Origin: Cedecea neteri NBRC 105707 = ATCC 33855
GTDB lineage: Bacteria > Pseudomonadota > Gammaproteobacteria > Enterobacterales > Enterobacteriaceae
Assembly: GCF_001571265.1 (NCBI RefSeq)
Contig: NZ_BCTL01000028.1
Location: 1-64,000, forward strand
Direction of reading: 5' to 3'
Length of the DNA: 64,000 nucleotides
Under the pieces are notes generated by a model. The model did no database searches. It saw only the letters and a list, made by a program, of their open reading frames with translations, and was not told where the DNA came from. Position 1 is the stretch's first letter. Every line of letters starts with the position of its first letter. A program made the position numbers and the translations under genes. Below are positions 25,869 to 37,418 of this stretch, piece by piece.

Positions 25869-26537
25869 ATGCAAGAATTTACCCGGCCAGTTTTACAGTT
25901 GCCTAACAACGAGAAGAAACTGCTGCTGCACTCCTGCTGCGCGCCCTGCTCGGGCGAAGTTATGGAGGCCATACACGCGTCCGGTATCGAATATACCGTG
26001 TTCTTCTACAACCCCAACATTCACCCGCAGAAAGAGTATTTACTTCGTAAGGATGAAAACATTCGTTTTGCGGAACAGCACGGCGTGCCGTTTATCGACG
26101 CGGATTACGACACCGACAACTGGTTCGAGCGTGCGAAAGGCATGGAATGGGAGCCGGAGCGCGGCGTCAGATGCACGATGTGCTTTGATATGCGCTTCGA
26201 ACGCACCGCGCTGTACGCCCACGAAAACGGGTTTAACGTCATCAGCAGCTCGCTGGGTATTTCCCGCTGGAAGAACATGCAGCAGATTAACGACTGCGGG
26301 CATCGCGCCGCGGCGCCTTATGAAGGCATGAGCTACTGGGATTACAACTGGCGTAAACAGGGCGGCTCCGCGCGCATGATTGAAATCAGCAAGCGCGAAC
26401 AATTTTACCAGCAGGAATACTGCGGCTGCGTGTATTCCCTGCGCGACACCAACCTGCACCGAAAAGCGAATGACCGCCCGCTGATCAAAATCGGCAAGCT
26501 TTTCTACGGTAAAGACGACGAGTCAACGGAAGCGTAA
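25869..26537 (+). CDS. queH: QueH, epoxyqueuosine reductase
   Basis: A 222-residue enzyme for the last step of queuosine synthesis, reducing epoxyqueuosine in tRNA. Key residues are visible: the adjacent cysteine pair in HSCCAPC (about residues 22-26), [14 protein letters not shown] (about 102-115), the [10 protein letters not shown] segment, and the CGCVYSL near residue 180. These cysteines hold the Fe-S cluster and metal site of QueH. It is unrelated to QueG, the E. coli enzyme for the same step. Single gene. Confidence 0.95.
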   Translation: MQEFTRPVLQLPNNEKKLLLHSCCAPCSGEVMEAIHASGIEYTVFFYNPNIHPQKEYLLRKDENIRFAEQHGVPFIDADYDTDNWFERAKGMEWEPERGVRCTMCFDMRFERTALYAHENGFNVISSSLGISRWKNMQQINDCGHRAAAPYEGMSYWDYNWRKQGGSARMIEISKREQFYQQEYCGCVYSLRDTNLHRKANDRPLIKIGKLFYGKDDESTEA

Positions 26538-26611
26538 AACGAAGGGAGAAAATCCGGGAGCCTGCCGACATCGACCAGGCCCCGTAATCGTTCAAAATTA
26601 CCCAGAAGTAC

Positions 26612-26734
26612 CCTGCTTTTTCCCGAGCAGGTTTGCAATTTATAGCCAGCAACCCTGCAAATTGCACGGATATATTCCGTTTGATTTTTAAGGCACTTAA
26701 CGCAAATCAGGGCTTTGCAGTTTGCGTTAAGTGC
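26612..26734. repeat. Four stacked inverted repeats between queH and dcp
   Basis: Four hairpins in 123 bases: CCTGCT/AGCAGG (26612-26631), TGCAATTT/AAATTGCA (26634-26666), ACGGA/TCCGT (26666-26680) and a perfect 14-base-pair stem, GCACTTAACGCAAA with its complement, around a 14-base loop (26693-26734). None has a strong T-tract. The last probably ends transcripts of queH or dcp; the whole may be a structured RNA or a repeat cluster. Confidence 0.6.
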
Positions 26735-26776
26735 GATTTCACTGTGGCTACACTAGTGAGAGCGCTTTCTTCGCTG

Positions 26777-28825
26777 TTATTGCTCCGCCAGCCCTCGGTT
26801 TTTCAGCATCGGTTCGCTGTGCGGATCGTGCCCTCGCCAGTCGCGGTATAGCGCTTCCAGATCGCTGCTGTTGCCGCGTGAAAGAATCGCCTGCCGGAAG
26901 CGCTGGCCGTTTTCAGCCGTGAGTCCGCCCTGCTCCACAAACCACTGATAGCCGTCGTCCGCCAGCATTTGCGTCCAAATGTAGGCGTAGTACCCCGCCG
27001 CATAGCCGCCGCCAAAAATATGAGCAAAATAGCTGCTGCGGTAGCGAGGCGGCACCTCGGCCAGATTGATATGCTCTTTTTCCAGCGCTTCGGCTTCAAA
27101 ACGCGTCACGTCATCAATTTCCGCATCTGGCGCCAGGTTGTGCCAGTTCATGTCCAGCAGCGCCGCCGCCAGCAGTTCAGTCATGTCGTAGCCTTTGTTG
27201 AACTGTGCGGAGCGGAACAGCTTGCCGCGCAGCGACTCGGGCATCGGTTCACCGGTCTGATAATGACGGGCGTAGTTGGCAAATACCTCGGGATGGCTCG
27301 CCCAGTGCTCGTTGATTTGCGAGGGGAACTCCACAAAATCTCGCGGCGTGTTGGTCCCTGAAAGACTCGCATAGCGCTGCGTAGCAAACAGGCCGTGCAG
27401 CGTATGGCCAAACTCGTGGAACAGCGTGATGACATCGTCCCAGGAAATCAGCGCGGCCTCACCGCTAGCCGGTTTGGTGTAGTTACAAACGTTGTAGATC
27501 ACCGGCATAGCGTCAAACAATGTGGATTGCTCGACAAAGTTCCCCATCCACGCCCCGCCGCCTTTGCTGTCGCGGGCAAAGAAATCACCGTAGAACAGCG
27601 CCATGCCGCGCCCGTCGTTATCAAAAATCTCCCAGGTACGGACGTCCGGATGATAAGTCGGGATATCAAAACGCTCAACAAAACGCAGCCCGAAGAGCTG
27701 GCTGGCTGCCCAGAACACGCCGTTGGTCAGCACGCCGTTGAGTTCAAAATACGGTTTAATCTGCCCTTCATCGAGATCGTACTTCGCGCTACGTACCTTC
27801 TCGGCATAGAACTGCCAGTCCCATGCCCTGGCCTGAAAGCCCCCGTTTTGCGCATCAATGACGTCCTGAATATCTTTCAGTTCGCGCCGTGCCCGCCCGG
27901 TTGCCGCAGGGACGATATTGCGCATAAAGCGCAGTGCCGCATCCGGGGTTTTCGCCATCTGGTCGGCCATTTTCCATGCCGCATAGTTTTCAAAACCCAG
28001 AAGCTGAGCCTGTTCGGCCCGCAGCGTAGCCAGGCGAGCGACGATAGCGCGGGTATCGTTAGCATCGCTGCGCTGGGAACGTGTCCACCCCGCCTCAAAA
28101 AGCGCTTCTCGCGTAGCGCGGTTGCTCAGGCTTTGCAGCGCCGGCTGCTGGGTGAAGTTGAGCAATGGAAGTAACCATTTTCCCTCGAGCCCTTTGTCAG
28201 TTGCTGCCTGCGCCGCAGCCGAAATCTCTGCGCTGGTCAAGCCTTCAAGCGCCTCAATGCGGTCAACCACCAGCCCACCGGCCTTATCCGCCGCGTGGAG
28301 GCGATTATTGAACTGGCTGGTGAGCTGGGCGCTCTCTTTATTCAGCGCCTTCAGGCGGGTTTTATCCTGCTGGCTGAGCGTGGCGCCTGCCAGCTTGAAA
28401 TACTGCCAGGTCACCTCCACCAGCCTCAGGGATTCCGCGTCAAGATTAAGATCGTGCCGCTGCTGATAAACGCTATCAAGGCGGGCAAATAAGGTGTCGT
28501 TCAGGCGAATTTCATCCGCAAGCTCGGCCAGTTCGGTAGAGAACTCTTCATCAAGCTGCTGGAGGAAATCATTGGTGTGCGCCGAGGTCATGGCGTAAAA
28601 CACGGTAGTCACGCGGCCCAGCATCGCACCGGTTTTCTCCAGTGCCAGGTAAGTATTATCAAACGTTGGGGCTGCCGAATTGCCGGCGATGGCGGCAACT
28701 TCTTCACGTTTGATTCGCTTGCCTTCGTCGAAGGCCGGTCGGTAATGGTCGTTAGTTATCTCGTCGAAATGCGGCGCCTGATAAGGCAATAAGCTCGGCT
28801 GGAAAAACGGGTTGCTCTGCAACAT
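26777..28825 (-). CDS. dcp: Dcp, dipeptidyl carboxypeptidase
   Basis: A 682-residue zinc metallopeptidase of family M3 that removes dipeptides from the C-termini of peptides. The zinc site HEFGH is at residues 470-474, with the third ligand in the downstream EFPSQINEHW (Glu). GGGYAAGYYAYIW near the C-terminus is the typical substrate-binding loop. Length is close to E. coli Dcp (681). It is divergent from ydfG as in E. coli, with 134 bases between them. Confidence 0.96.
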   Translation of the reverse strand: MLQSNPFFQPSLLPYQAPHFDEITNDHYRPAFDEGKRIKREEVAAIAGNSAAPTFDNTYLALEKTGAMLGRVTTVFYAMTSAHTNDFLQQLDEEFSTELAELADEIRLNDTLFARLDSVYQQRHDLNLDAESLRLVEVTWQYFKLAGATLSQQDKTRLKALNKESAQLTSQFNNRLHAADKAGGLVVDRIEALEGLTSAEISAAAQAATDKGLEGKWLLPLLNFTQQPALQSLSNRATREALFEAGWTRSQRSDANDTRAIVARLATLRAEQAQLLGFENYAAWKMADQMAKTPDAALRFMRNIVPAATGRARRELKDIQDVIDAQNGGFQARAWDWQFYAEKVRSAKYDLDEGQIKPYFELNGVLTNGVFWAASQLFGLRFVERFDIPTYHPDVRTWEIFDNDGRGMALFYGDFFARDSKGGGAWMGNFVEQSTLFDAMPVIYNVCNYTKPASGEAALISWDDVITLFHEFGHTLHGLFATQRYASLSGTNTPRDFVEFPSQINEHWASHPEVFANYARHYQTGEPMPESLRGKLFRSAQFNKGYDMTELLAAALLDMNWHNLAPDAEIDDVTRFEAEALEKEHINLAEVPPRYRSSYFAHIFGGGYAAGYYAYIWTQMLADDGYQWFVEQGGLTAENGQRFRQAILSRGNSSDLEALYRDWRGHDPHSEPMLKNRGLAEQ

Positions 28826-28959
28826 CCTCTACTCCCGGTGACCTGAAATGTGGGTTAGTTATAGCGTATTTCGACACGTTTCTTAAAAGAAAACTAAGAT
28901 TACCGCTGCCCGTTAGCATGCTAAGGTAGTGCAGGACAAAAGCGTTGAGGAACAGAGAG

Positions 28960-29709
28960 ATGATTGTACTGGTTACGGGTGCTACCGCGGGCTTTGGTGA
29001 AAGCATTACCCGCCGTTTCGTTAAAAATGGCCACAAGGTAATTGCTACCGGCCGCCGTCAGGAACGCCTGCTCGAGCTTAAAGAAGAGCTAGGTGACAGC
29101 CTGTTTACGCTGCAGCTGGATGTACGCAATCGCGCGGCAATAGAACAAGCGCTGGCCTCCCTGCCGGCCGAATGGCAACACATTGATATCCTGGTTAATA
29201 ACGCTGGGCTGGCGCTGGGCATGGAGCCTGCGCATAAAGCCAACGTCGATGACTGGGAAAACATGATCGACACCAACAACAAAGGCCTGGTGTACATGAC
29301 CCGCGCCGTGTTGCCTGGCATGGTCGAGCGCAACCGCGGCCACATTATTAACATCGGTTCCACCGCGGGCAGTTGGCCTTACGCAGGCGGTAACGTGTAC
29401 GGGGCAACCAAAGCCTTTGTGCGCCAGTTCAGCCTGAACCTGCGTACCGACCTGCATAAAACAGCCGTTCGCGTGACTGACATCGAACCTGGAATGGTGG
29501 GCGGCACCGAGTTTTCCAACGTTCGTTTTAAAGGCGACGATGACAAAGCCGGGAAAACCTACGAAAACGCCAACGCGCTGACGCCGGAAGACGTTACCGA
29601 GGCCGTCTGGTGGGTGGCTACGCTGCCGAAGCACGTCAATATTAATACCCTGGAAATGATGCCTGTCAGCCAGACATTTGCCGGGCTGAGCGTACACCGC
29701 GAAGGGTAA
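28960..29709 (+). CDS. ydfG: YdfG, NADP-dependent 3-hydroxy acid dehydrogenase
   Basis: A 249-residue short-chain dehydrogenase. Cofactor motif TGATAGFGE (about residues 6-14), NNAG (about 82-85), and the catalytic Ser, Tyr and Lys in GSTAGSWPYAGGNVYGATKAF (about 132-153). E. coli YdfG oxidises L-serine and 3-hydroxy acids and reduces malonic semialdehyde. The start at 28960 gives the family N-terminus MIVLVTGA and has GAGGAACAGAGAG in front. A strong terminator follows. Confidence 0.95.
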   Translation: MIVLVTGATAGFGESITRRFVKNGHKVIATGRRQERLLELKEELGDSLFTLQLDVRNRAAIEQALASLPAEWQHIDILVNNAGLALGMEPAHKANVDDWENMIDTNNKGLVYMTRAVLPGMVERNRGHIINIGSTAGSWPYAGGNVYGATKAFVRQFSLNLRTDLHKTAVRVTDIEPGMVGGTEFSNVRFKGDDDKAGKTYENANALTPEDVTEAVWWVATLPKHVNINTLEMMPVSQTFAGLSVHREG

Positions 29710-29730
29710 TTGTGCCGGAAGTCATATTGA

Positions 29731-29757
29731 AACGGGGCCCTTTCGGCCCCGTTTTTT
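29731..29757 (+). terminator. Terminator of ydfG
   Basis: A nine-base-pair GC-rich stem (AACGGGGCC with GGCCCCGTT) and a five-base loop, directly followed by TTTTTT. A textbook intrinsic terminator. Confidence 0.9.
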
Positions 29758-29788
29758 CATGTGACGTCACGCTTATATCGTGGAGCGA

Positions 29789-30115
29789 TCAGGCCCGGCC
29801 CCAGCCGGCAACGATGATAAGCATCCCACAGAAAGCAATGGCCGCCCCGGTCCAGTCGTAAACGCTGAGCTTCACGCCGTCCACCACGCGCAGCCACAGC
29901 AGCGCCGTCACAACATAAACCCCGCCATAGGCCGCATAGACTCGGCCACTGGCCGCAGGGTGCAGCGTCAGCAACCAGACAAAAATCGCCAGCGACAGCG
30001 CCGCAGGCAGCAATAACAGCGGAGAGCCGTTACGCTTGAGCCATAGCCACGGCAGGAAGCAGCCAATAATCTCCGCCAGCGCGGTGGCAAAAAATAGCAG
30101 CGTTGTTTTGATCAT
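29789..30115 (-). CDS. ynfA: YnfA-family membrane protein
   Basis: A 108-residue inner-membrane protein with four helices, the UPF0060/YnfA family, related to small multidrug resistance pumps. Seen: conserved [19 protein letters not shown] with the membrane Glu, [24 protein letters not shown], and [16 protein letters not shown]. Divergent from ynfB, the same neighbourhood as in E. coli. Confidence 0.95.
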   Translation of the reverse strand: MIKTTLLFFATALAEIIGCFLPWLWLKRNGSPLLLLPAALSLAIFVWLLTLHPAASGRVYAAYGGVYVVTALLWLRVVDGVKLSVYDWTGAAIAFCGMLIIVAGWGRA

Positions 30116-30218
30116 ATTGTCTTTTCTTCAGTAATAATGATGCCCACTAACTCTGGCATTAGGCACGAATCAGCCTCAATGATATGATTAGTTTTATTAA
30201 ACTAAAAAGGAAATTTCA

Positions 30219-30617
30219 ATGAACTCAATCCTTCGTAAGTCTTTGTCATGGATGCCGTTAGCCTTGCTGGGGGCTGCATTCATGGTTTCTATGCCAACAC
30301 ACGCCGATACTAACGTGATTGTTGTTCCGGGTGGGACTAACGGCGTCGGTGGCCAGGAAAACTCTCTGACCCGCCAGCGGGCTGCGGAAGAAAAAGAGCA
30401 GTGGAATGACACTCGTACCCTGCGCCAGAAGATCAACCGCCATAACGAAAAAGTGTTCGACCGTGAATCGGCACGTGGGGACAAAGACTGGGCCAAACAA
30501 GATGCAGCTCAGGACACCTTCGACAAATGCCAGCAGAGCGCCAACGTGAACGCCTACTGGGAGCCGAACACTCTGCGCTGCCTGGATCGCCGCACCGGTC
30601 GCGCGATTAATCCATAA
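30219..30617 (+). CDS. ynfB: YnfB, periplasmic DUF1283 protein
   Basis: A 132-residue protein with a signal peptide (residues about 1-29, ending in HADT). A DUF1283 domain follows that closely matches E. coli Ynf[21 protein letters not shown] and [22 protein letters not shown]. It is about 20 residues longer than the E. coli protein, with an extra glycine-rich segment after the signal. Function is unknown. It lies between ynfA and speG as in E. coli. Confidence 0.94.
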   Translation: MNSILRKSLSWMPLALLGAAFMVSMPTHADTNVIVVPGGTNGVGGQENSLTRQRAAEEKEQWNDTRTLRQKINRHNEKVFDRESARGDKDWAKQDAAQDTFDKCQQSANVNAYWEPNTLRCLDRRTGRAINP

Positions 30618-30634
30618 TAGCTCCCGCCCCAAAC

Positions 30635-30656
30635 GAGGCTTCTTCTGAGAAGCCTC
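30635..30656 (+). terminator. Hairpin between ynfB and speG
   Basis: A nine-base-pair stem (GAGGCTTCT with AGAAGCCTC) and a four-base loop, without a T-tract. It ends 26 bases before the speG ATG, so it may attenuate read-through. Confidence 0.5.
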
Positions 30657-30681
30657 ACCATCATCTGCGCAAGGATTTGCT

Positions 30682-31239
30682 ATGAGTAAAGAACTGCCTA
30701 TCCGTCTTCGCCCGCTTGAGCGCGAAGATCTCCGTTTCGTCCATCAACTGGACAATAACGCCAGCGTCATGCGCTACTGGTTTGAAGAACCTTACGAAGC
30801 ATTCGTGGAGCTTTCTGACCTGTATGACAAGCATATTCACGATCAGAGCGAACGCCGCTTTGTGATCGACTGTAACGGCGTGAACGCCGGGCTGGTTGAG
30901 CTGGTCGAAATCGACCACATTCACCGCCGGGCCGAGTTTCAGATAATCATCACGCCTGAGTTCCAGGGCAAAGGGCTGGCCTCTCGCGCCGCCAAACTGG
31001 CAATGGATTACGGTTTTACCGTGCTCAATCTCTACAAGCTGTACCTGATTGTCGACAAAGAGAACGAGAAAGCGGTGCATATCTACAAAAAGCTGGGCTT
31101 TATCGTCGAAGGCGAGCTGATCCACGAATTCTTCATTAACGGTCAGTACCGTGACGCTATTCGGATGTGCATCTTCCAGCAGCAGTTCCTGGCGCAGAAA
31201 ACCCCGGAAAAAACCCTGCTGAAGCCGACTGCTCAGTAA
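30682..31239 (+). CDS. speG: SpeG, spermidine N1-acetyltransferase
   Basis: A 185-residue GNAT acetyltransferase that detoxifies excess spermidine and spermine with acetyl-CoA. Seen: [34 protein letters not shown] for the polyamine site, typical of SpeG, and the acetyl-CoA loop [22 protein letters not shown] (pattern Q-x-x-G-x-G/A). Length matches E. coli SpeG (186). Follows ynfB. Confidence 0.97.
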   Translation: MSKELPIRLRPLEREDLRFVHQLDNNASVMRYWFEEPYEAFVELSDLYDKHIHDQSERRFVIDCNGVNAGLVELVEIDHIHRRAEFQIIITPEFQGKGLASRAAKLAMDYGFTVLNLYKLYLIVDKENEKAVHIYKKLGFIVEGELIHEFFINGQYRDAIRMCIFQQQFLAQKTPEKTLLKPTAQ

Positions 31240-31432
31240 TCACTCTCTACGGATGAGCGCCGCCCTGCGCGTGCGTTCATCCGTGCCCTCTTGCCTCTCC
31301 AGCCAGCATGCTGCCGCTTCGTCTATTTTCCAGACAGTCAGACGGGTTTTTCCTGCAAACCCATCAATCAGAACTAAAATAATAGGGCTGTAAAATTTTG
31401 CGTTTAAAAGGCAACGGCTATCAAATTCGTAG

Positions 31433-33676
<2,244 letters not shown>

Positions 33677-33683
33677 AGCAAAA

Positions 33684-33747
33684 GGGAGGCTTTTGGCCTC
33701 CCCTGGTTTACCGTTATAAGGGAAGGCTTAACGCCTTCCTTTTTTTA
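33684..33747 (+). terminator. Tandem terminator after katG
   Basis: Two hairpins in a row: GGGAGGC/GCCTCCC (33684-33702), then GGAAGGC/GCCTTCC (33721-33739) followed by eight T. The second is a standard intrinsic terminator; the first lacks the T-tract. They separate katG from the convergent frmA. Confidence 0.85.
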
Positions 33748-33751
33748 CTGC

Positions 33752-34897
<1,146 letters not shown>

Positions 34898-35173
34898 TTA
34901 TTTTAGATAAGAGCGCAGCAAATTCCCGACTTCCGCCATCCGCAGCGCGCGCTGCTCTTCTGACGTGTCGCCGCTGACCAGCTCATCTTTAAGGTGAATT
35001 TCCATCATTTCGCCCATCAGGCCGTTGGCCGCGCCGCGAACGGCCGCGATCTGCTGCAAGATGGCGAGGCACGGATCGCCGTTTTCCAGCGCGCGCTCAA
35101 GCGCCTCCGCCTGGCCACGGATGCGCCTGACGCGGGTCATAATGCGTTTTTTGTCTTCTGGAGAGTGTGGCAT
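34898..35173 (-). CDS. frmR: FrmR, formaldehyde-responsive repressor
   Basis: A 91-residue all-helical repressor of the CsoR/RcnR family. It starts MPHSPEDKKRIMTRVRRIRGQAEALERALENGDPC: Pro2 and Cys35 are the residues that react with formaldehyde in E. coli FrmR, which releases the operator. The gene lies directly before frmA, with an operator just upstream of its ATG. Confidence 0.95.
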   Translation of the reverse strand: MPHSPEDKKRIMTRVRRIRGQAEALERALENGDPCLAILQQIAAVRGAANGLMGEMMEIHLKDELVSGDTSEEQRALRMAEVGNLLRSYLK

Positions 35174-35185
35174 AACCGCCCCTTA

Positions 35186-35209
35186 GGTACTGTAGGGGGG
35201 TATAGTACC
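35186..35209 (-). promoter_or_regulatory. FrmR operator
   Basis: A near-perfect inverted repeat (GGTACTGTA and TATAGTACC, eight of nine matched) around a run of six G. This is the G-tract operator form used by the CsoR/RcnR/FrmR family. It starts 13 bases before the frmR ATG (reading the minus strand), overlapping the promoter. Confidence 0.8.
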
Positions 35210-35516
35210 GTAATTTTTAGGTTATTGATAATTTTTATATTATTCATAATTATCAATAAATTAACAGAATAACACAGATAGCTAAGATGAAGTGACACCG
35301 CAAGAGACTTTATTCTGAGAATAATGATTGCAGGAATGATAAGTTGTTATCGAAAATTTTAAACGCGTTGGAAACGTTCACAATCATTGAACTTTTTATT
35401 TTATGTTTTTCTCTACTTATTTCACATTTCCGCATGAACATTTAAAAATACCTTTAAAAAGTATGGTTAATGGTAAAGAATATGCATCGTTCAATCAATG
35501 GAATGAGGAAGTTAGA
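35210..35516. other. AT-rich gap before the Hcp islet
   Basis: About 307 bases with no supported gene, strongly AT-rich and unlike frmRA. It probably holds the frmR promoter on the left and the promoter of the hcp-toxin-immunity operon on the right. The hcp frame is open back to 35403, but the earlier ATG codons lack a ribosome site and the Hcp fold starts at 35517. It probably marks the left edge of inserted DNA. Confidence 0.5.
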
Positions 35517-36008
35517 ATGGCTATACCTGCTTACTTATGGTTAAAAGACGATGGTGGTTCCGAAATTAAGGGCTCTGTTGATATTGAGACTCGCGAGGGC
35601 AGTATCGAAGTATTATCGTTTGGACATGGCTTACACATACCAACGGACAATAATACAGGAAAATTAACAGGAACCCGCCAACACTCCCCTCTCACAATAG
35701 AAAAAGAATTTGACAGTTCCTCCCCCTACTTATACCGCGCAGTAGCTACCGGACAGACCCTAAAATCTGCAGAAATTAAATGGTACAAAATTAGCGATGC
35801 AGGCCAGGAAGTTGAGTATTTCAATATGCTTCTTGAAAATGTGAAAGTTGTTGGAGTCACTCCAATAATGCATAACGTTAAAAATTTGGACATGGAGAAA
35901 CATAACCACAATGAATCTATCGAGCTGCGTTATGAGAAAATAACCTGGAAACATTGTGACGGTAACATTCAATTTACTGACGCCTGGAATGTGCGAGCAA
36001 CGGTATGA
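35517..36008 (+). CDS. Hcp-family T6SS tube protein (orphan, effector-linked)
   Basis: A 163-residue Hcp (TssD). The start MAIPAYLWLKDDGGSEIKGSVDIETREGSIEVLSFGHGLHIP is the typical Hcp strand order, with RQHSPLTIEKEFDSSSPYL in the middle and a conserved C-terminal YEKITWKHCDG. Hexameric rings of Hcp form the tube fired by a T6SS and carry effectors inside. The ATG at 35517 has GAGGAA in front. It overlaps the next gene by four bases (ATGA). It lies 15 kb from the structural T6SS genes and is AT-rich, which suggests separate acquisition. Confidence 0.9.
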   Translation: MAIPAYLWLKDDGGSEIKGSVDIETREGSIEVLSFGHGLHIPTDNNTGKLTGTRQHSPLTIEKEFDSSSPYLYRAVATGQTLKSAEIKWYKISDAGQEVEYFNMLLENVKVVGVTPIMHNVKNLDMEKHNHNESIELRYEKITWKHCDGNIQFTDAWNVRATV

Positions 36009-36484
36009 TTATCGCTAGGTTTCCACTTAATGGTTTGCCTACATCTATTTTGAGCGTACCTGGTGTCGGGAATTTTCCAGCGTTTTCTGGACAGAAGTAT
36101 GGGAAAAATAACGTTACGATGGCATCAAGAAAAGAGATCGGCCCCATACCACCTGGGCGATATTTTATCGTTGGGCGTGGTAGTGGTGGGCGATTAGGTT
36201 CACTACGCGAATCAGTCCTTAAACATATCTACGGTACAGATCGTTCAACGTGGTTTGCACTTTACAAAGAGGATTTACAAATAGATGACAATGTTTTCAT
36301 CGATGGTGTTAAGCGAGGGGCATTCAGATTGCACCCAGTCGGGCCTAGAGGACTTAGTGAAGGGTGTATAACACTAACATCTCATAGTGACTTTGACTAC
36401 TTGAGCAAAGCTTTACATAACACCACAATGATTCAAGTTCCATGCTCCAGCTTTAAAGCATACGGAACAATTACTGTATGGTAA
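36005..36484 (+). CDS. Tlde1-like L,D-transpeptidase-fold T6SS effector (DUF2778 type)
   Basis: A 159-residue protein without a signal peptide. The C-terminal half has GAFRLHPVGPRGLSEGCITL, with candidate catalytic His110 and Cys121 in the pattern HxxGxxGxSxGC of Tlde1/DUF2778 effectors. These act in the target periplasm on peptidoglycan stem peptides. The upstream IGPIPPGRYFIVGRG also fits the family. It sits between an Hcp gene and a small membrane protein gene, overlapping both by a few bases, which is the layout of an Hcp-delivered toxin and its immunity protein. Activity is inferred, not shown. Confidence 0.85.
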   Translation: MIIARFPLNGLPTSILSVPGVGNFPAFSGQKYGKNNVTMASRKEIGPIPPGRYFIVGRGSGGRLGSLRESVLKHIYGTDRSTWFALYKEDLQIDDNVFIDGVKRGAFRLHPVGPRGLSEGCITLTSHSDFDYLSKALHNTTMIQVPCSSFKAYGTITVW

Positions 36485-36714
36485 TTGCTAAAATACTAAT
36501 TGCGACCGTTCTTTATGTTGTCTATTTTTTAGTGATAATTATCGTTTGGGCTGAGATTTTCACAATCCCACGAGGCTATCAAATAGCTGGTATGTTGGGA
36601 ATATCGGGAGACGAGGATGTTTACAACTTTATTGCTGATTTAAGTATAATTATCTCGGCAATAGGATCATGCATACTTACCTTTCTCTCGTTCAGATTAC
36701 TGTTCAAAAAATGA
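36478..36714 (+). CDS. Small two-helix membrane protein, likely immunity to the Tlde1-like toxin
   Basis: A 78-residue protein with two membrane helices (about residues 2-28 and 51-75) and a short loop between them (TIPRGYQIAGMLGISGDED). It has no known motif. The start overlaps the end of the toxin gene by seven bases, and a terminator follows at once, closing a three-gene operon. A membrane position facing the periplasm fits immunity against a peptidoglycan-attacking toxin; the role is by context only. Confidence 0.75.
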   Translation: MVIAKILIATVLYVVYFLVIIIVWAEIFTIPRGYQIAGMLGISGDEDVYNFIADLSIIISAIGSCILTFLSFRLLFKK

Positions 36715-36718
36715 AAAT

Positions 36719-36745
36719 AATGCCGGATATCATCCGGCATTTTTG
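36719..36745 (+). terminator. Terminator of the Hcp islet
   Basis: A nine- to ten-base-pair stem (ATGCCGGAT with ATCCGGCAT) and a three-base loop, followed by TTTTT, five bases after the immunity gene stop. Confidence 0.88.
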
Positions 36746-36807
36746 CACTCAAGCTTATTCCTGTGCAATATTATCGGCGAAAAACAAACATATTCCCTGA
36801 ATAGTTT

Positions 36808-37347
36808 CTACGTCCTACTCACATCAGCAATAAACTCAACTGCCCCGCTTTTCAGCACCTTTTGCGTGACAGGTTTGAGGTTCACGGGCTTACTCACCGG
36901 CAAAAGCGGGATCCCTGAACCGATAACGACCGGAATCTGGGTGATAAACAGGCGCTGCAGCTCGCCTGCTTCAGCAAACATGGCTGCAGTTTTGCCTCCG
37001 CCTACCAGCCAGACATCTTTGCCTTTGGCGGCTGTGCGAGCCTGCGCCGCAATTACGGAGGCCATATCCTGCACCAGGGTGATGTTTTTCCCCTCAGGAA
37101 TCGAGAGCGAACGATGCGTGACGATAAATGCCGGAACATCGGCATAAGGCCAGGCCTCTGGCGAATTTTCGAGGATCCAGCTGTAGGTTTCCGCCCCCAT
37201 AATCACCGCGCCGACTGTCTGATAAAAATCATCGTATGGCGTTGCGTCATCCCCCAGTTGGAAGGTCATTAGCCAGTCAAGCTTGTGGTGGCTGTCGGCA
37301 ATGTAACCATCCAGCGTGGCCGCCACGTAATAAACGATGTTCGCCAT
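36808..37347 (-). CDS. Dihydrofolate-reductase-like (RibD C-terminal) protein
   Basis: A 179-residue protein of the RibD-C/YyaP group. Start MANIVYYVAATLDGYIADSHHKLDWL, NADPH contacts GAVIMGAETYSWI and GKDVWLVGGGKTAAMF (about 103-118), end LKSGAVEFIADVS. Members reduce unknown pteridine- or flavin-like substrates; none can be named here. It lies just downstream of the GlxA-type regulator gene on the same strand, 71 bases after it. Confidence 0.9.
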   Translation of the reverse strand: MANIVYYVAATLDGYIADSHHKLDWLMTFQLGDDATPYDDFYQTVGAVIMGAETYSWILENSPEAWPYADVPAFIVTHRSLSIPEGKNITLVQDMASVIAAQARTAAKGKDVWLVGGGKTAAMFAEAGELQRLFITQIPVVIGSGIPLLPVSKPVNLKPVTQKVLKSGAVEFIADVSRT

Positions 37348-37418
37348 CCTTTTCCCTCTCAGTCAGACAATTATGCGTCTGATAATACGGGGATAAAAAT
37401 ACATCGCCACTGCCAGTT

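Noticed and set aside
35403-35516. Extension of hcp to an ATG at 35403
   Set aside because: The 38 extra residues do not match the Hcp start, and only the ATG at 35517 has a ribosome site.
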